This document shows, piece by piece, positions 54,201-60,684 of a DNA stretch of 64,000 bases (within the stretch, counting starts at the first letter, position 1; each line of letters begins with the position of its first letter). The translations under genes and the position numbers were made by a program. The notes beneath the pieces are model-generated. The model was not told the DNA's origin. It made no database searches and saw nothing but the letters and a program-made list of their open reading frames with translations. The DNA lies in assembly GCF_023923205.1 (NCBI RefSeq), contig NZ_CP099490.1, positions 3,162,001 to 3,226,000 on the forward strand, given 5' to 3'. Source of the DNA: Ornithinimicrobium cryptoxanthini (lineage in GTDB: Bacteria > Actinomycetota > Actinomycetes > Actinomycetales > Dermatophilaceae).

Positions 54201-54904
54201 CGCTCCACAGGCCCAGACAGCTCAGCCACCAGCGGCAGCTTGGCGAGCGGATAGGTGCTGAGGACGAGCTGCGGTCCGATCCCGAACTCGGGGATGCCCT
54301 CGCAGGCCTGCTCCAGTGCGTCATACGTCGGCCGTGGGTCAAACCCGTGCCGTCCCGAGCTGCCACGCGCAAGCTCCTGACCGTCCAGCTCGATCCCCCG
54401 CTCGCCACGCAGGTAGTGCTCTAGGGCCGGGTTGAACACGACGTCCGAGTCGAGCCGGAGCACATAGTCCTGACGCGTCGCATCGGTCGGACGGATCCGC
54501 GCTCCCCGGAGCAGCACAGGCGCACGAGGAGGGATCGGTGCCCGAGGCAAGTGCCAGGAGGCCATCCCGACCGCGAGGAAGAGGACGCTCAGCCCGTGCT
54601 CACGCTGCAGCTCGAGGGCCTTGGCTCGGATCGCGGTCAGCCGGCGACGGGTCTCAGCCAGGGCGACGGACTCACGCACGAGCTCGGAGAGCAAGGTGCT
54701 GTGACCAGCCAGCAGCTTGGCGACGCCGCCGGGGTGCGCCACGGTCAGGTCGAGGGTGCCGGTGGGCATCTCGCGGTGCCACAACAGGCCGTTGCGACCG
54801 CCGAGCTCGGCAAGCTCCCCCCGCCAGATCGCCTGCGCGGACTCGAGGACGGACAGGGTCTCTTGGCCGACGCGGGACCCCGGGGCGTCGACTGGTTGCT
54901 TCAC
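51227..54904 (-). CDS. large SF1 helicase-like protein with altered P-loop and C-terminal nuclease-like domain
   Basis: This 1225-aa protein resembles AAA_11/AAA_12 helicases fused to a restriction-endonuclease-like C-terminus. The N-terminal 290 residues resemble the DUF4011-type region. The Walker A segment reads AEPGTGRTQT, with Arg312 in place of the usual Lys. The Walker B segment is LLVIDEAQRVP near residue 870. The last about 120 residues (HRIELVVDDPDEPERPLLAIDTD...LRRLGWTPVRVWTTDVFRDP) match the fold of VSR/PD-(D/E)XK-like domains, but the usual DGxxYH is replaced. GTG 54904 follows TAACCT (54911-54916) by 6 nt. It may be a nucleic-acid or defence protein. ATPase activity is in doubt. 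Confidence 0.8.
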   Translation of the reverse strand: MKQPVDAPGSRVGQETLSVLESAQAIWRGELAELGGRNGLLWHREMPTGTLDLTVAHPGGVAKLLAGHSTLLSELVRESVALAETRRRLTAIRAKALELQREHGLSVLFLAVGMASWHLPRAPIPPRAPVLLRGARIRPTDATRQDYVLRLDSDVVFNPALEHYLRGERGIELDGQELARGSSGRHGFDPRPTYDALEQACEGIPEFGIGPQLVLSTYPLAKLPLVAELSGPVERLAQRPLVVSLATRLASQDAPEASTTPTQFGSAEAGATRVAAYDDSTVLEADRSQREVLDRLDSGSSLVLDAEPGTGRTQTIVNAVARRLANGGTVLVAAEHRQSLEDVHQQLRSLGMGDLVLDVRESPAAARRAAAELVDDLDRARHSALATGEEDAVRAQDEDAGGARDVEAGGAEDVDRAATESRTPGDPLAVLQRHEDYLHGVREPWGVTLAETQDVLTRLAGLEQPPASHVRLERDVLTQLTTDAMGEVRDALTRAVSAGAWVRRGEDPWFGAQITSPEDADRAATIVSDLVTGRFTSAREEVNALCDKVGLPPPVNIQQWSRTFDLLRRVRDTLDVFTPQVYEAPLDELVQARTKHPRGSADKLPAMARSRLRRQARSLLRPGTPPPDLADRLTHAREERAEWESLAGRAARPSTPRGWEEAAQEYAELHGQLSWLAEVLEPVAAGRDLETTHLDLLLERLIRLDARADRLPVVAAVHADLQPLRDRGLGLLVDDLARRGVAAEHVEAEADLVFWASLHDQVAAGEGQTTSAELRSALTELETLGREGLEAARAAVLEAARQRVAVAVARHEEQEEALRSVVDAGPPLRMTDLFEAAPDLIRVLRPCWLASTLTIPATVPVGTTVDLLVIDEAQRVPLAHAVPALTRAEQVLVVGDSGGLPATMLTTVVDERARPRQDVSDSVLAAAAAVLPAASLANHYRALDQRMLPRRAGSTVAGFPGVRLPSRVTHVEATDLEALIGTVVDVVLDHGQRTPDHSLGVVVDDIAIVEALEHALRDRAGAADVAGAFREDVSEPFLLSTVESAAGDVRDRMIVVLTGRADLDAAWAGAALGSARRSVVVVSDGPLEGLPDSPGRTMVRETIAAARSEVGRESAAAPALIADLATRLRAEGLTVRCDFGEGPHRIELVVDDPDEPERPLLAIDTDALPARDGLDPDRLRTRSTQLRRLGWTPVRVWTTDVFRDPAREVARLVDVARRAAQARGR

Positions 54905-55001
54905 CGTGCCAGGTTAACCAGTGACGAGGCTGGTTCCCGCCAGGCGCCAGCCACCAGTCCGGTCCGGTAGCCTCTCCCAGTGGCCCACCACGGGATGGGC
55001 C

Positions 55002-55025
55002 TGAGGTCGACCGGTGTTGACCTCA
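55002..55025. promoter_or_regulatory. inverted repeat TGAGGTC-N10-GACCTCA just before tRNA-Arg
   Basis: The half-sites at 55002-55008 and 55019-55025 are perfect 7-bp complements. They lie 8 nt before the mature tRNA 5' end, so they would be in the leader or at the promoter. They may be an operator or a processing hairpin. The evidence is symmetry only. Confidence 0.3.
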
Positions 55026-55032
55026 ACGCCCC

Positions 55033-55105
55033 GCCCTCGTAGCTCAGGGGATAGAGCACCGCTCTCCTAAAGCGGGTGTCGCAGGTTCGAATCCTGCCGG
55101 GGGCA
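55033..55105 (+). tRNA. tRNA-Arg (anticodon CCT)
   Basis: The cloverleaf has acceptor GCCCTCG/CGGGGGC, D stem GCTC/GAGC, anticodon stem CCGCT/AGCGG with loop CTCCTAA (anticodon CCT) and T arm GCAGG-TTCGAAT-CCTGC. CCA is not encoded. It reads AGG codons. Its 3' 46 bases are repeated at 60.07 kb, marking it as the integration site of the island that follows. Confidence 0.95.
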
Positions 55106-55107
55106 CA
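55060..55107 (+). repeat. attL: 3' end of tRNA-Arg
   Basis: From CGCTCTCC in the anticodon arm through the T arm and acceptor, this stretch recurs at 60074-60120 with 43 identical bases and then one fewer G. A tRNA 3' half as the repeated site is typical of tyrosine-recombinase integration. Confidence 0.85.
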
Positions 55108-55427
55108 TTTGTGCGGGTCAGCCGCTTATCAGGCTTGTCCCTCTGGGTGGACGAGCACCGCTTTCGCGGTGGGTAACGACTCGCTCCCGTGTGGCTCGGA
55201 CAACGTTTGCGCTGGTCTAGGAGCGGGTATCAACGGCCCGGGCAACCGGCATCAACACTCCCATGCCCGCACGTCACAGCAAGTACGACCTTCTCAGCGA
55301 CCGCGCAGAGGTGAGCCCTACAACCGCTCTGGTCTGTGAGTGGTACGTGCTCGACAGTCCAGCTAGCCATGCCATGCCGCGCACGACAAGCCCAGGGTGG
55401 CTATGTCCTGAGCCTTGGATGGAGTCA

Positions 55428-55588
55428 CGATCCTTGCGGTTCGCCGCACGGCGGATGAGTACGAGATTGCGCAGGACAGCGGCATAGGCCAGCGAGGCGA
55501 ACTCATCGACTGCAAGATGGGGCTTGTAGTCCAGGCAACGCTGGATCGCCTGGCGGATGTCGGCGAACCGTTCTTGTTCAGATCGGGG
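55428..55588 (-). pseudogene. HepT-like (HEPN, DUF86) toxin remnant
   Basis: Directly after the mntA stop, and in the same frame, the minus strand reads RFADIRQAIQRCLDY, KPHLAVDEFASLAYAAV and LRNLVLIRRAA. This is the N-terminal half of a DUF86 HEPN protein. No start codon precedes it, and homology ends before the RxxxxH catalytic motif, so the toxin is dead. A second fragment of the same kind lies at 60.47-60.54 kb. Confidence 0.55.
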
Positions 55589-55909
55589 TCACACCGGCAC
55601 CGCATCAACCAGAGCACTGGACGACACCTCATCACGCAACAGCGATGCCGCCACCACGTCGACCCTTGACTCTAGGAGTTGGCTCAGTTCTTCGGCGACG
55701 CCGGCCACGCGCAGCAGATCGTTCCCACCGCTCGGCAGCAGGTCTACTAGCAGGTCGATGTCGCTGTCGGCAGTTGCATCGCCGCGTGCAACAGAGCCGA
55801 AGAGGCGGGGATTGACAGCCCGGTATCGCCGCAGGATGAGGTCCATGGCATCACGATGCGCCGCGATCGCTGCACGCAGCGAAACGCTCTCGGCCGTAAC
55901 CACGCTCAT
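55589..55909 (-). CDS. mntA: MNT-domain nucleotidyltransferase (MntA-like antitoxin)
   Basis: This 106-aa minimal nucleotidyltransferase has the signature LFGSVARGDATADSDIDLLVDL. In type VII toxin-antitoxin systems MntA AMPylates and silences a HEPN ribonuclease (HepT). Both Asp residues of GS-x-A-x-G...D-x-D are present. The ATG at 55909 follows TACGCT by 6 nt (55916-55921). An upstream ATG at 56017 gives unrelated residues. Its partner downstream is only a fragment, so this appears to be an orphan antitoxin kept after toxin loss. Confidence 0.85.
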   Translation of the reverse strand: MSVVTAESVSLRAAIAAHRDAMDLILRRYRAVNPRLFGSVARGDATADSDIDLLVDLLPSGGNDLLRVAGVAEELSQLLESRVDVVAASLLRDEVSSSALVDAVPV

Positions 55910-56079
55910 GCAACGAGCGTACCGGGCGACTCCGTCCCTGGGGTCTAAACGATCGGCACCACCGACGGGGGCTGGCCCTACCGCGTCCTCCACGCGGCGA
56001 AGTGACGCACTCACCATGCGATGTGGGTTGACACCAGAGAAGGCTTCCAGCCCGTAGTCGTTTGTTATACACTCGTGGC

Positions 56080-56394
56080 GTGGCTGAACTCCTCGACCTC
56101 GACCGGCTCGACGAAGCCGACCCGTTCGAGATCGAGGCGCAGGCCGCGCACCTGTTCAAGCATCCGCATCTTGGTGTCGAGGATGTGCTCGACGTTTGGG
56201 CGAGTGATCCGCTCTTCTACCCCGCGAAACCACCGGCCCACTGGCTGATGGTGGCCGAAGTCGGAGGAAGGGTCCTGATCGTGCCACTCGCACCTTCACG
56301 ATCTGGCGATCCCGCCAGATGCCGACCTATCGGCTGCTACGAGGCATCTTCGGGCCTCGCCACTACCTACCGGAGGGACCGCGATGACTACTGA
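56080..56394 (+). CDS. BrnT-like toxin candidate
   Basis: This 104-aa protein has the pattern of small RelE-fold BrnT/DUF4258 toxins: FEIEAQAAHLFKHPHLGVEDVL, a central strand WLMVAEVGGRVLIVPLAPS and a C-terminal RCRPIGCYEAS...YRRD. The identification is by pattern only. The GTG at 56080 has TATACA 8 nt upstream. Its stop overlaps the start of the next gene by 11 nt, the toxin-first order of brnTA loci. If active it would be an mRNA-cleaving toxin. Confidence 0.6.
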   Translation: MAELLDLDRLDEADPFEIEAQAAHLFKHPHLGVEDVLDVWASDPLFYPAKPPAHWLMVAEVGGRVLIVPLAPSRSGDPARCRPIGCYEASSGLATTYRRDRDDY

Positions 56395-56617
56395 ACCAAG
56401 GACGCCAGATCAGGAGTACGACTTTTACGCCCAGCCGACCAACCAGGAGCCGCAGGGCCCGCCGCGTCGCCGCAGCAAGCGACTGACCACGCCGATCGCA
56501 GTTCGGTTCCCGCCCGAGCTGCTCGCCGAAGTCAAGCGCCGCGCCGACGCCGACGACCGGTCAGTCTCGGCATGGATCCGACGCGCCGTCGAGCACGAAT
56601 TGAACAGACCAGCCTGA
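56384..56617 (+). CDS. ribbon-helix-helix antitoxin (BrnA/CopG-like)
   Basis: This 77-aa protein has an unstructured N-terminal half (EYDFYAQPTNQEPQGPPRRRS) and a C-terminal ribbon-helix-helix (LTTPIAVRFPPELLAEVKRRADADDRSVSAWIRRAVEHEL). The N-terminal tail would wrap the toxin and the C-terminal fold would bind the operator. It overlaps the toxin-like gene by 11 nt, which supports cotranslation. Confidence 0.75.
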   Translation: MTTEPRTPDQEYDFYAQPTNQEPQGPPRRRSKRLTTPIAVRFPPELLAEVKRRADADDRSVSAWIRRAVEHELNRPA

Positions 56618-56759
56618 CCGCAAAAGGAAGACAGTGCGGGCGGTACGCGGCGGTGTGACGCGGCCCCCGCGCGGGTTGCACCAGCCCAGCCCAGCGCGGC
56701 TCATCGACCATAGTTGAGGGGCCATTGACCGACTAGCCCAGGCAAGATAACTTGGAAGA

Positions 56760-56990
56760 GTGTTGGACGAGCCGATCATCGCCCCTTCCGCGCTCAAGCA
56801 TGGACTGGACAAAGACGGCATCCTTCACGCCTACCGCAACCCTGTCCGGGTCTGGGACCTGGGCGAAGGGTTCACCCTGATCGTGGGCCCGAACCAGGCC
56901 GCGATCTTCCTTGAGGTCGGCTACGTCGACGGCGAGCAGACCCACGTCATTGTCCATGCCATGTTGGCCCGCAAGAAGTTCCTGAGGTGA
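56760..56990 (+). CDS. small toxin-like protein, first gene of a second TA-type pair
   Basis: This 76-aa protein reads ALKHGLDKDGILHAYRNPVRV, a central EGFTLIVGPNQAAIFLEVGY and the ending THVIVHAMLARKKFL. The His and the alternating strands resemble compact BrnT/DUF4258-type folds, but I cannot name the family with certainty. The GTG at 56760 has GGAAGAG just upstream and TAACTT 6 nt away. Its TGA overlaps the next ATG (TGATG). Confidence 0.6.
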   Translation: MLDEPIIAPSALKHGLDKDGILHAYRNPVRVWDLGEGFTLIVGPNQAAIFLEVGYVDGEQTHVIVHAMLARKKFLR

Positions 56991-57265
56991 TGAAGATGCC
57001 ACGCACCGTAGAAGAGATCCTGGCCCACGCCGACGAGCTCGCCGCGCGATTCGAGTCTTACGAGCCGGACCCCGACCATGAGCTGGACGCCGCCGCCGTC
57101 TCGCTGCTGCGCTCCGCGATCGCGGAGCGATCCCAGGCTGAGCGTCACCTGCTCGAGGCAGTCCGTGCTGCTCGAAAATCCGGCATGCCCTGGTCTGCGA
57201 TCGGTTCTCTCGTCGGCACCACCGGCGAGGCAGCTCGCCAGCGTTACGCCAACAAGGTCGCGTAA
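56990..57265 (+). CDS. HTH protein, probable antitoxin partner
   Basis: This 91-aa helical protein starts MKMPRTVEEILAHADELAARFE and ends in a helix-turn-helix (SGMPWSAIGSLVGTTGEAARQRYA). The small size, the one-base overlap with the upstream gene and the C-terminal DNA-binding motif fit the antitoxin of a two-gene addiction module. It carries no ribbon-helix-helix fold, unlike the neighbouring pair. Confidence 0.6.
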   Translation: MKMPRTVEEILAHADELAARFESYEPDPDHELDAAAVSLLRSAIAERSQAERHLLEAVRAARKSGMPWSAIGSLVGTTGEAARQRYANKVA

Positions 57266-57391
57266 GGCCCGCAGCGCTGTAGATAGGCGCGTCCAGTCGC
57301 GGCGGATTGACGCGCATCCGGAGCGACGGAGCGAACGAGCGACCCGCGGCAAAGTAGTGCGTCTGGCGTCCAGCCTCTTAGGGTTCTCGGC

Positions 57392-57874
57392 ATGGCTGTT
57401 GGACGCGTGCATCTCTTCTATGGCTTCGCCGGCTCGGGCAAGACCATTCTCGCTCGCGAGCTCAGCAGCGGTGGTCGCGGCGTTCGCTTCACCCTCGACG
57501 AATGGATGCTGCGTCTGCACCCCGGCCTCCACTTTGAGTCCGCCGATTATGGCGAGAAGGCAGCTGAGGTACGTGAGGTGATCTGGACGATCGCCGAGCA
57601 AGTCCTGCTGGCCGGTGTTGACGTCGTTTTGGACTGGAACAGCTGGTCACAGGCTCGTCGCAGCTGGGCCGTCGAGCGGGCGTCAGCAATCGGCGCACCG
57701 GTCCTGTTGCACACGTTGACCGCTTCCATCGAAGTGGCCTCTGCCCGCGTCAAAGACCGCACGGCGAGTGGCGCTCAGTTCGCCCACCCCGTGACTACGG
57801 AGGGCAACGAGCACCTTGCCTCACTGATGGAAGAACCGTCCAGCACGGAGGGGATGGAAATTCACCGTCACTGA
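57392..57874 (+). CDS. P-loop kinase-like ATP-binding protein
   Basis: This 160-aa protein of the zeta-toxin/shikimate-kinase-like group has Walker A FYGFAGSGKTILA, a substrate-side TLDEWML motif, the Walker B-like strand VDVVLDWNSWSQARR and the lid region SARVKDRTASGAQF. Relatives phosphorylate small molecules or antibiotics. The substrate here is unknown. The ATG at 57392 follows TAGGGT by 7 nt (57379-57384). It lies inside the tRNA-Arg island and has no paired small antitoxin. Confidence 0.75.
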   Translation: MAVGRVHLFYGFAGSGKTILARELSSGGRGVRFTLDEWMLRLHPGLHFESADYGEKAAEVREVIWTIAEQVLLAGVDVVLDWNSWSQARRSWAVERASAIGAPVLLHTLTASIEVASARVKDRTASGAQFAHPVTTEGNEHLASLMEEPSSTEGMEIHRH

Positions 57875-58186
57875 GCGCGGCAGTACAGTGCGGCCAGCGA
57901 GGACGATGCAGGGATGCAAGGTCGGGTTGGATCTAGTGCGCGGATGGGCTGAGCATCGACCAGTGGGGGGGGCGAACTGATGTCGAAGCCACGCGCTCGG
58001 CGTCGCGTGTGGTGCGGAGGGCAGGAGCCCGTTTTCGACCTCGTCGGTAGCATCGGGGACAAGGACCAGTTGCGCGTCTAGCACAACCCGCAGATGCGGG
58101 CGCGGCTGCAGCGGTGGCACTCCTGCTCGCCGAACCGCCGGTGGTCGAGACCTTGACGTGCGCGGCTGAAACTACGTGGCGCCCAG
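57875..58186. other. gap of 312 nt inside the island
   Basis: Apart from the 33-codon frame at 57980-58081 I see no gene. The minus strand near 58083-58160 can be read as a Cys-rich fragment (FGEQECHRCSRARICGLC), but no start or family supports it. It is probably debris. Confidence 0.4.
57980..58081 (+). CDS. possible small ORF, 33 aa
   Basis: The ATG at 57980 has GGGGGGGGCG upstream and encodes a basic N-terminus (SKPRARRRVWCGGQ) and a short tail ending QLRV. No family is recognised. It may be a fragment. It is listed because it is the only candidate in the 312-nt gap between the kinase gene and the lipoprotein gene. Confidence 0.25.
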   Translation: MSKPRARRRVWCGGQEPVFDLVGSIGDKDQLRV

Positions 58187-58858
58187 TCACTCCCCGAAGA
58201 GCACGTCCTGGGGTGGCAGCCGCGGGCACACCGACTCCAGTGCTTCCTGCTCCTCGAACGTGATCGGGTCCATCCCGTCCTGGGGCAGCCACCAGGTCTG
58301 GGTTGCGCGGTAGTGCTCCAGAAAGGACTCAAGGGTCGGCATCCCGCTCACGTGGTGACCCCGCCCGGCGTAGCAGGGAACGGTCTGGTTGGCGACCCAG
58401 TTGTAGATGAGAGTCATCTGTTGGTCGGTGTATGGCTGTGAGTAGGCGAGGAGCCGTGGGTACTGCGCCGCGCAGCGGTAGTCGGCCAGGGTAAAGGCGT
58501 CTGACTGTGCCGCCGGGACCTGCCAGGTGTAGGAGTCGCCACTGACCTGAGGCGGGAATCCGACCGCGGTCAGGCACTCCGCCTGGACCGGCATGTACTC
58601 CGCATCGGAGACCTCGCGGATGAGGTCAATCTGCTCAGGCGGCCCCTCCAGCCCTCGCTCCTCCCACAGGAGTTGCAGCACATCTTCCCTCGTCACCGAC
58701 GTTAGGAGAGCGCTGTCCGTCTCACGGGGCTGTCCGGTCTGCGGTGCTGCAGGCTGGTTAGTGGGTTCCTGCGGCCCAGTCGGTGACTCCCCGGAACACG
58801 CCACGAGTATGCCGAGCATCAGGGCTAGAAGCCCCACCCGAACGGACGCTAAGGTCAT
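58187..58858 (-). CDS. secreted lipoprotein of unknown function
   Basis: This 223-aa predicted lipoprotein has a signal with the lipobox GILVAC (Cys about residue 19), then a Pro/Thr/Gln-rich linker and a soluble domain with several Cys and Tyr/Trp residues (AECLTAVGFPP, DYRCAAQYPR, YAGRGHHVSG, SVCPRLPP). The ATG at 58858 has GGAGGAGGGG about 5 nt upstream. An open frame continues further upstream without sense. No family is recognised. Confidence 0.75.
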   Translation of the reverse strand: MTLASVRVGLLALMLGILVACSGESPTGPQEPTNQPAAPQTGQPRETDSALLTSVTREDVLQLLWEERGLEGPPEQIDLIREVSDAEYMPVQAECLTAVGFPPQVSGDSYTWQVPAAQSDAFTLADYRCAAQYPRLLAYSQPYTDQQMTLIYNWVANQTVPCYAGRGHHVSGMPTLESFLEHYRATQTWWLPQDGMDPITFEEQEALESVCPRLPPQDVLFGE

Positions 58859-59478
58859 GGCCCCTCCTCCGATATTCGTCACCATGATCAGATGTGTAGC
58901 CCACAATTCCGTGGAGTGTCTCATAAGTCTGCCACGTCCGACTCCCTCTTCCCTGCTACCGACCTCATCGCGGCCGACCCCGGCATCACCGGGCTCCCGG
59001 AGAACTCGATCACCGAGTTCCTTCGACCTCAGCCAACTAGCCCGCGAATGACCTGACAGTTGCAGGACTAGGCACGACATGAATGTCCCCAAACGCGGCG
59101 ACGAAGCCGACAGCCTCAATTCGGCGGTTGAGTGATGTCACGACCCTCTGGTGCGCGACTCCCGGGGTGGGGACTGAGCCGCGCTCGTGGTAGCCCATTC
59201 TGGGCGCAATGACGCGGACGCCCACCGTTGTAGAGAGGCGACTACCGAGTTCTGCGAGACGCAGTCTCGCGCTGCCGTGCGCCGGGCACGCTGAGCTGGG
59301 GGACGGTCGCCGCACGCTGTGACCGAGGCGGCTCTTGCAGGTTGCTGCCAAGGGCCAGTGTGAGCTGCCAAGCGGACGCTAGCGGGAGTCGCAATCACTC
59401 CCATGGCATCGGGACGGTCGAGGCACTCAGGACCTCAGCGTCTCCGCTGAGGGCACTGGTCGCCGTAGGCTGGGAACC
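58859..59478. other. 620-nt stretch without an intact gene
   Basis: The minus strand at about 59037-59240 can be read as ARLRLAELGSRLSTTVGVRV...VPTPGVAHQRVVTSLNRRIE...FGDIHVVPSP, which faintly resembles a Uma2-type fold. It lacks a supported start. On the plus strand near 58945-59056 a short frame (DLIAADPGITGLPENSITEFL) ends at a TGA. Both look like gene debris inside the island. Confidence 0.35.
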
Positions 59479-59703
59479 ATGACTTCGACCGGTGACGTTT
59501 TCGAGGCCGCCCTGACCCTGCCCGAGAGCGACCGTGCTGAACTCGCCCACCGTCTCATCGCCACCCTGGGCGATCCTGCCGACGATCCCGACGTGGTCGC
59601 CGCGGAGTGGAGCATCGAGCTCAGCCGTCGGCTGGCCGACATCGAGGCAGGGACGACAACCGGTATTCCCTGGGAGGAGCTGCGCAAGCAGCTCAAGTCG
59701 TGA
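59479..59703 (+). CDS. addiction-module antitoxin (RelB/StbD-type)
   Basis: This 74-aa acidic protein has the standard look of small addiction-module antitoxins: DVFEAALTLPESDRAELAHRLIATL at the N-terminus, then PDVVAAEWSIELSRRLADIEAGTTTGIPWEELRKQL. The ATG at 59479 follows TAGGCT by 7 nt (59466-59471). Its stop overlaps the GTG of the downstream toxin gene as GTGA. Confidence 0.8.
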   Translation: MTSTGDVFEAALTLPESDRAELAHRLIATLGDPADDPDVVAAEWSIELSRRLADIEAGTTTGIPWEELRKQLKS

Positions 59704-59897
59704 CACTCCAGGTTCTCTTTGAGCCGGAGGCCATGAACGAACTACGCGAGGCCAGACGCTGGTACGACGATGAGCAGCCCGGACTGGGCGGCGACCTGCT
59801 GGTCGAGGTGGAGATGAACATCGAGCACGCCCTGCGCTGGCCCGAGTTGGCACCCCGCCTGCTAGTGCCCGGGTACCGGCGCCTACGCCACCCGTAG
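59700..59897 (+). pseudogene. RelE/ParE-type toxin, truncated
   Basis: The reading frame gives 65 residues starting VTLQVLFEPEAMNELREARRW. It includes the first two helices and the central strands (IEHALRWPELAPRLLVPGYRRLRHP), then meets TAG. Intact relatives run on about 30 residues with the last strands that carry catalytic residues. Sequence after the stop does not resume homology, so this is probably a deletion, not one mutation. The antitoxin is complete. Confidence 0.65.
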
Positions 59898-60073
59898 TGG
59901 GAAGGCTTGCGTCCGGGGAGAGGTGTCCACCCCGGCGCACGGGCACTCAACCTTTGGTACGTAGATGGTCCATGACCGACTGCGGATCACCACAACCATC
60001 CATCATGAACCACGCCGTCCAACGTCGTGACCTGCGGGTTCACCTAAAGCTCGCCTCGGAGTCCCGCGGGGGA

Positions 60074-60120
60074 CGCTCTCCTAAAGCGGGTGTCGCAGGT
60101 TCGAATCCTGCCGGGGCACA
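60074..60120 (+). repeat. attR: partial tRNA-Arg direct repeat
   Basis: This stretch repeats the anticodon loop, T arm and acceptor end of the tRNA at 55060-55107, with GGGG instead of GGGGG near the end. It lacks the 5' half of the tRNA, so it is not a second gene. It marks the right boundary of the island. Confidence 0.85.
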
Positions 60121-60141
60121 CTGTATTTCTGCAGGTCAGCG

Positions 60142-60460
60142 TCATTGCACGGTCTCCGTGGTCGAGTGCAGACCTGATGACGAGCCCGGATTGTTGCCTG
60201 ATTGGTTCCCGAGCGTCCGGTTGATCCGGTCGATTGCGGCCCGTTCGGCGTCGGTCCCATCAGGTTGCCGTGGGTGTCGAGCGTGAGCTTCGTGGAGGTG
60301 TGTCCGAGCCAGGAGGCGATCGTCTTGATGCCCAACCTCGCAGTTCACCGAACCGCAGCCCGGTCAGTCCCAGGATGAGCGTGACGTCAGATAGATCACC
60401 CGCCGCTGTTGATGGTCAATGACCAGTTCGAGCAACTCGTCCAACGTGCACGGTGCCACG
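60142..60460 (-). pseudogene. tyrosine recombinase (integrase) remnant
   Basis: Pieces of one integrase appear in different frames on the minus strand: TLDELLELVIDHQQRRVIY, then LILGLTGLRFGELRG with the catalytic Arg, then GIKTIASWLGHTSTKLTLDTHGNLMG, then TDAERAAIDRINRTLGNQ. Box I is joined directly to the C-terminal box, so the middle is deleted. The Tyr nucleophile is His in LDTHGNL. At least two frameshifts are needed. It lies just outside attR and probably once moved the island. It is now inactive. Confidence 0.7.
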
Positions 60461-60468
60461 CCGCCCTG

Positions 60469-60540
60469 TTAGATGTCGCGGAGGCGCTCGGCCAGCGGGG
60501 CGAACTCTTCCGACTGCAGATGGGGCTTGTAGTCCAACCC
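60469..60540 (-). pseudogene. second HepT (DUF86) fragment
   Basis: The minus strand reads LDYKPHLQSEEFAPLAERLRD and stops. This matches the LDYKPHLAVDEFASLA part of the remnant at 55.43-55.59 kb, and the DNA of the two segments is also clearly related. It is too short to be a gene. Confidence 0.45.
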
Positions 60541-60684
60541 ATGTACGTCCGGTCTGCCCGGCCGCGGCGGACCGTCAGACCCCGCCGTGGTCAGTCGCGA
60601 TGGCGCTCGGGGTGGCCTGGTGCCGGCAGAGGTGTGCATGGAACAGCTGAGTGGCGGTTCCGAGCGGTCAGAGGCAAGGGATAC

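Larger units (their letters stand above)
55033..60120. mobile_element. decayed genomic island in tRNA-Arg(CCT)
   Basis: About 5 kb bounded by the tRNA and a tRNA-3' direct repeat. It holds several toxin-antitoxin-type genes and gene fragments and has fewer housekeeping genes than its surroundings. A degraded integrase lies just outside the right repeat, and no replication or transfer gene is present. The tRNA itself was rebuilt intact on the left side. Confidence 0.75.

Noticed and set aside
55076..55339. 87-codon frame reading MSQVRILPGAH out of tRNA-Arg
   Set aside because: It is translation of the tRNA T arm, a familiar artefact. The matching RQDSNLRHPL on the other strand at attR is rejected for the same reason.
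60074..60120. A second tRNA-Arg gene
   Set aside because: Only the anticodon loop, T arm and acceptor 3' end are present; the 5' acceptor strand and D arm are missing.
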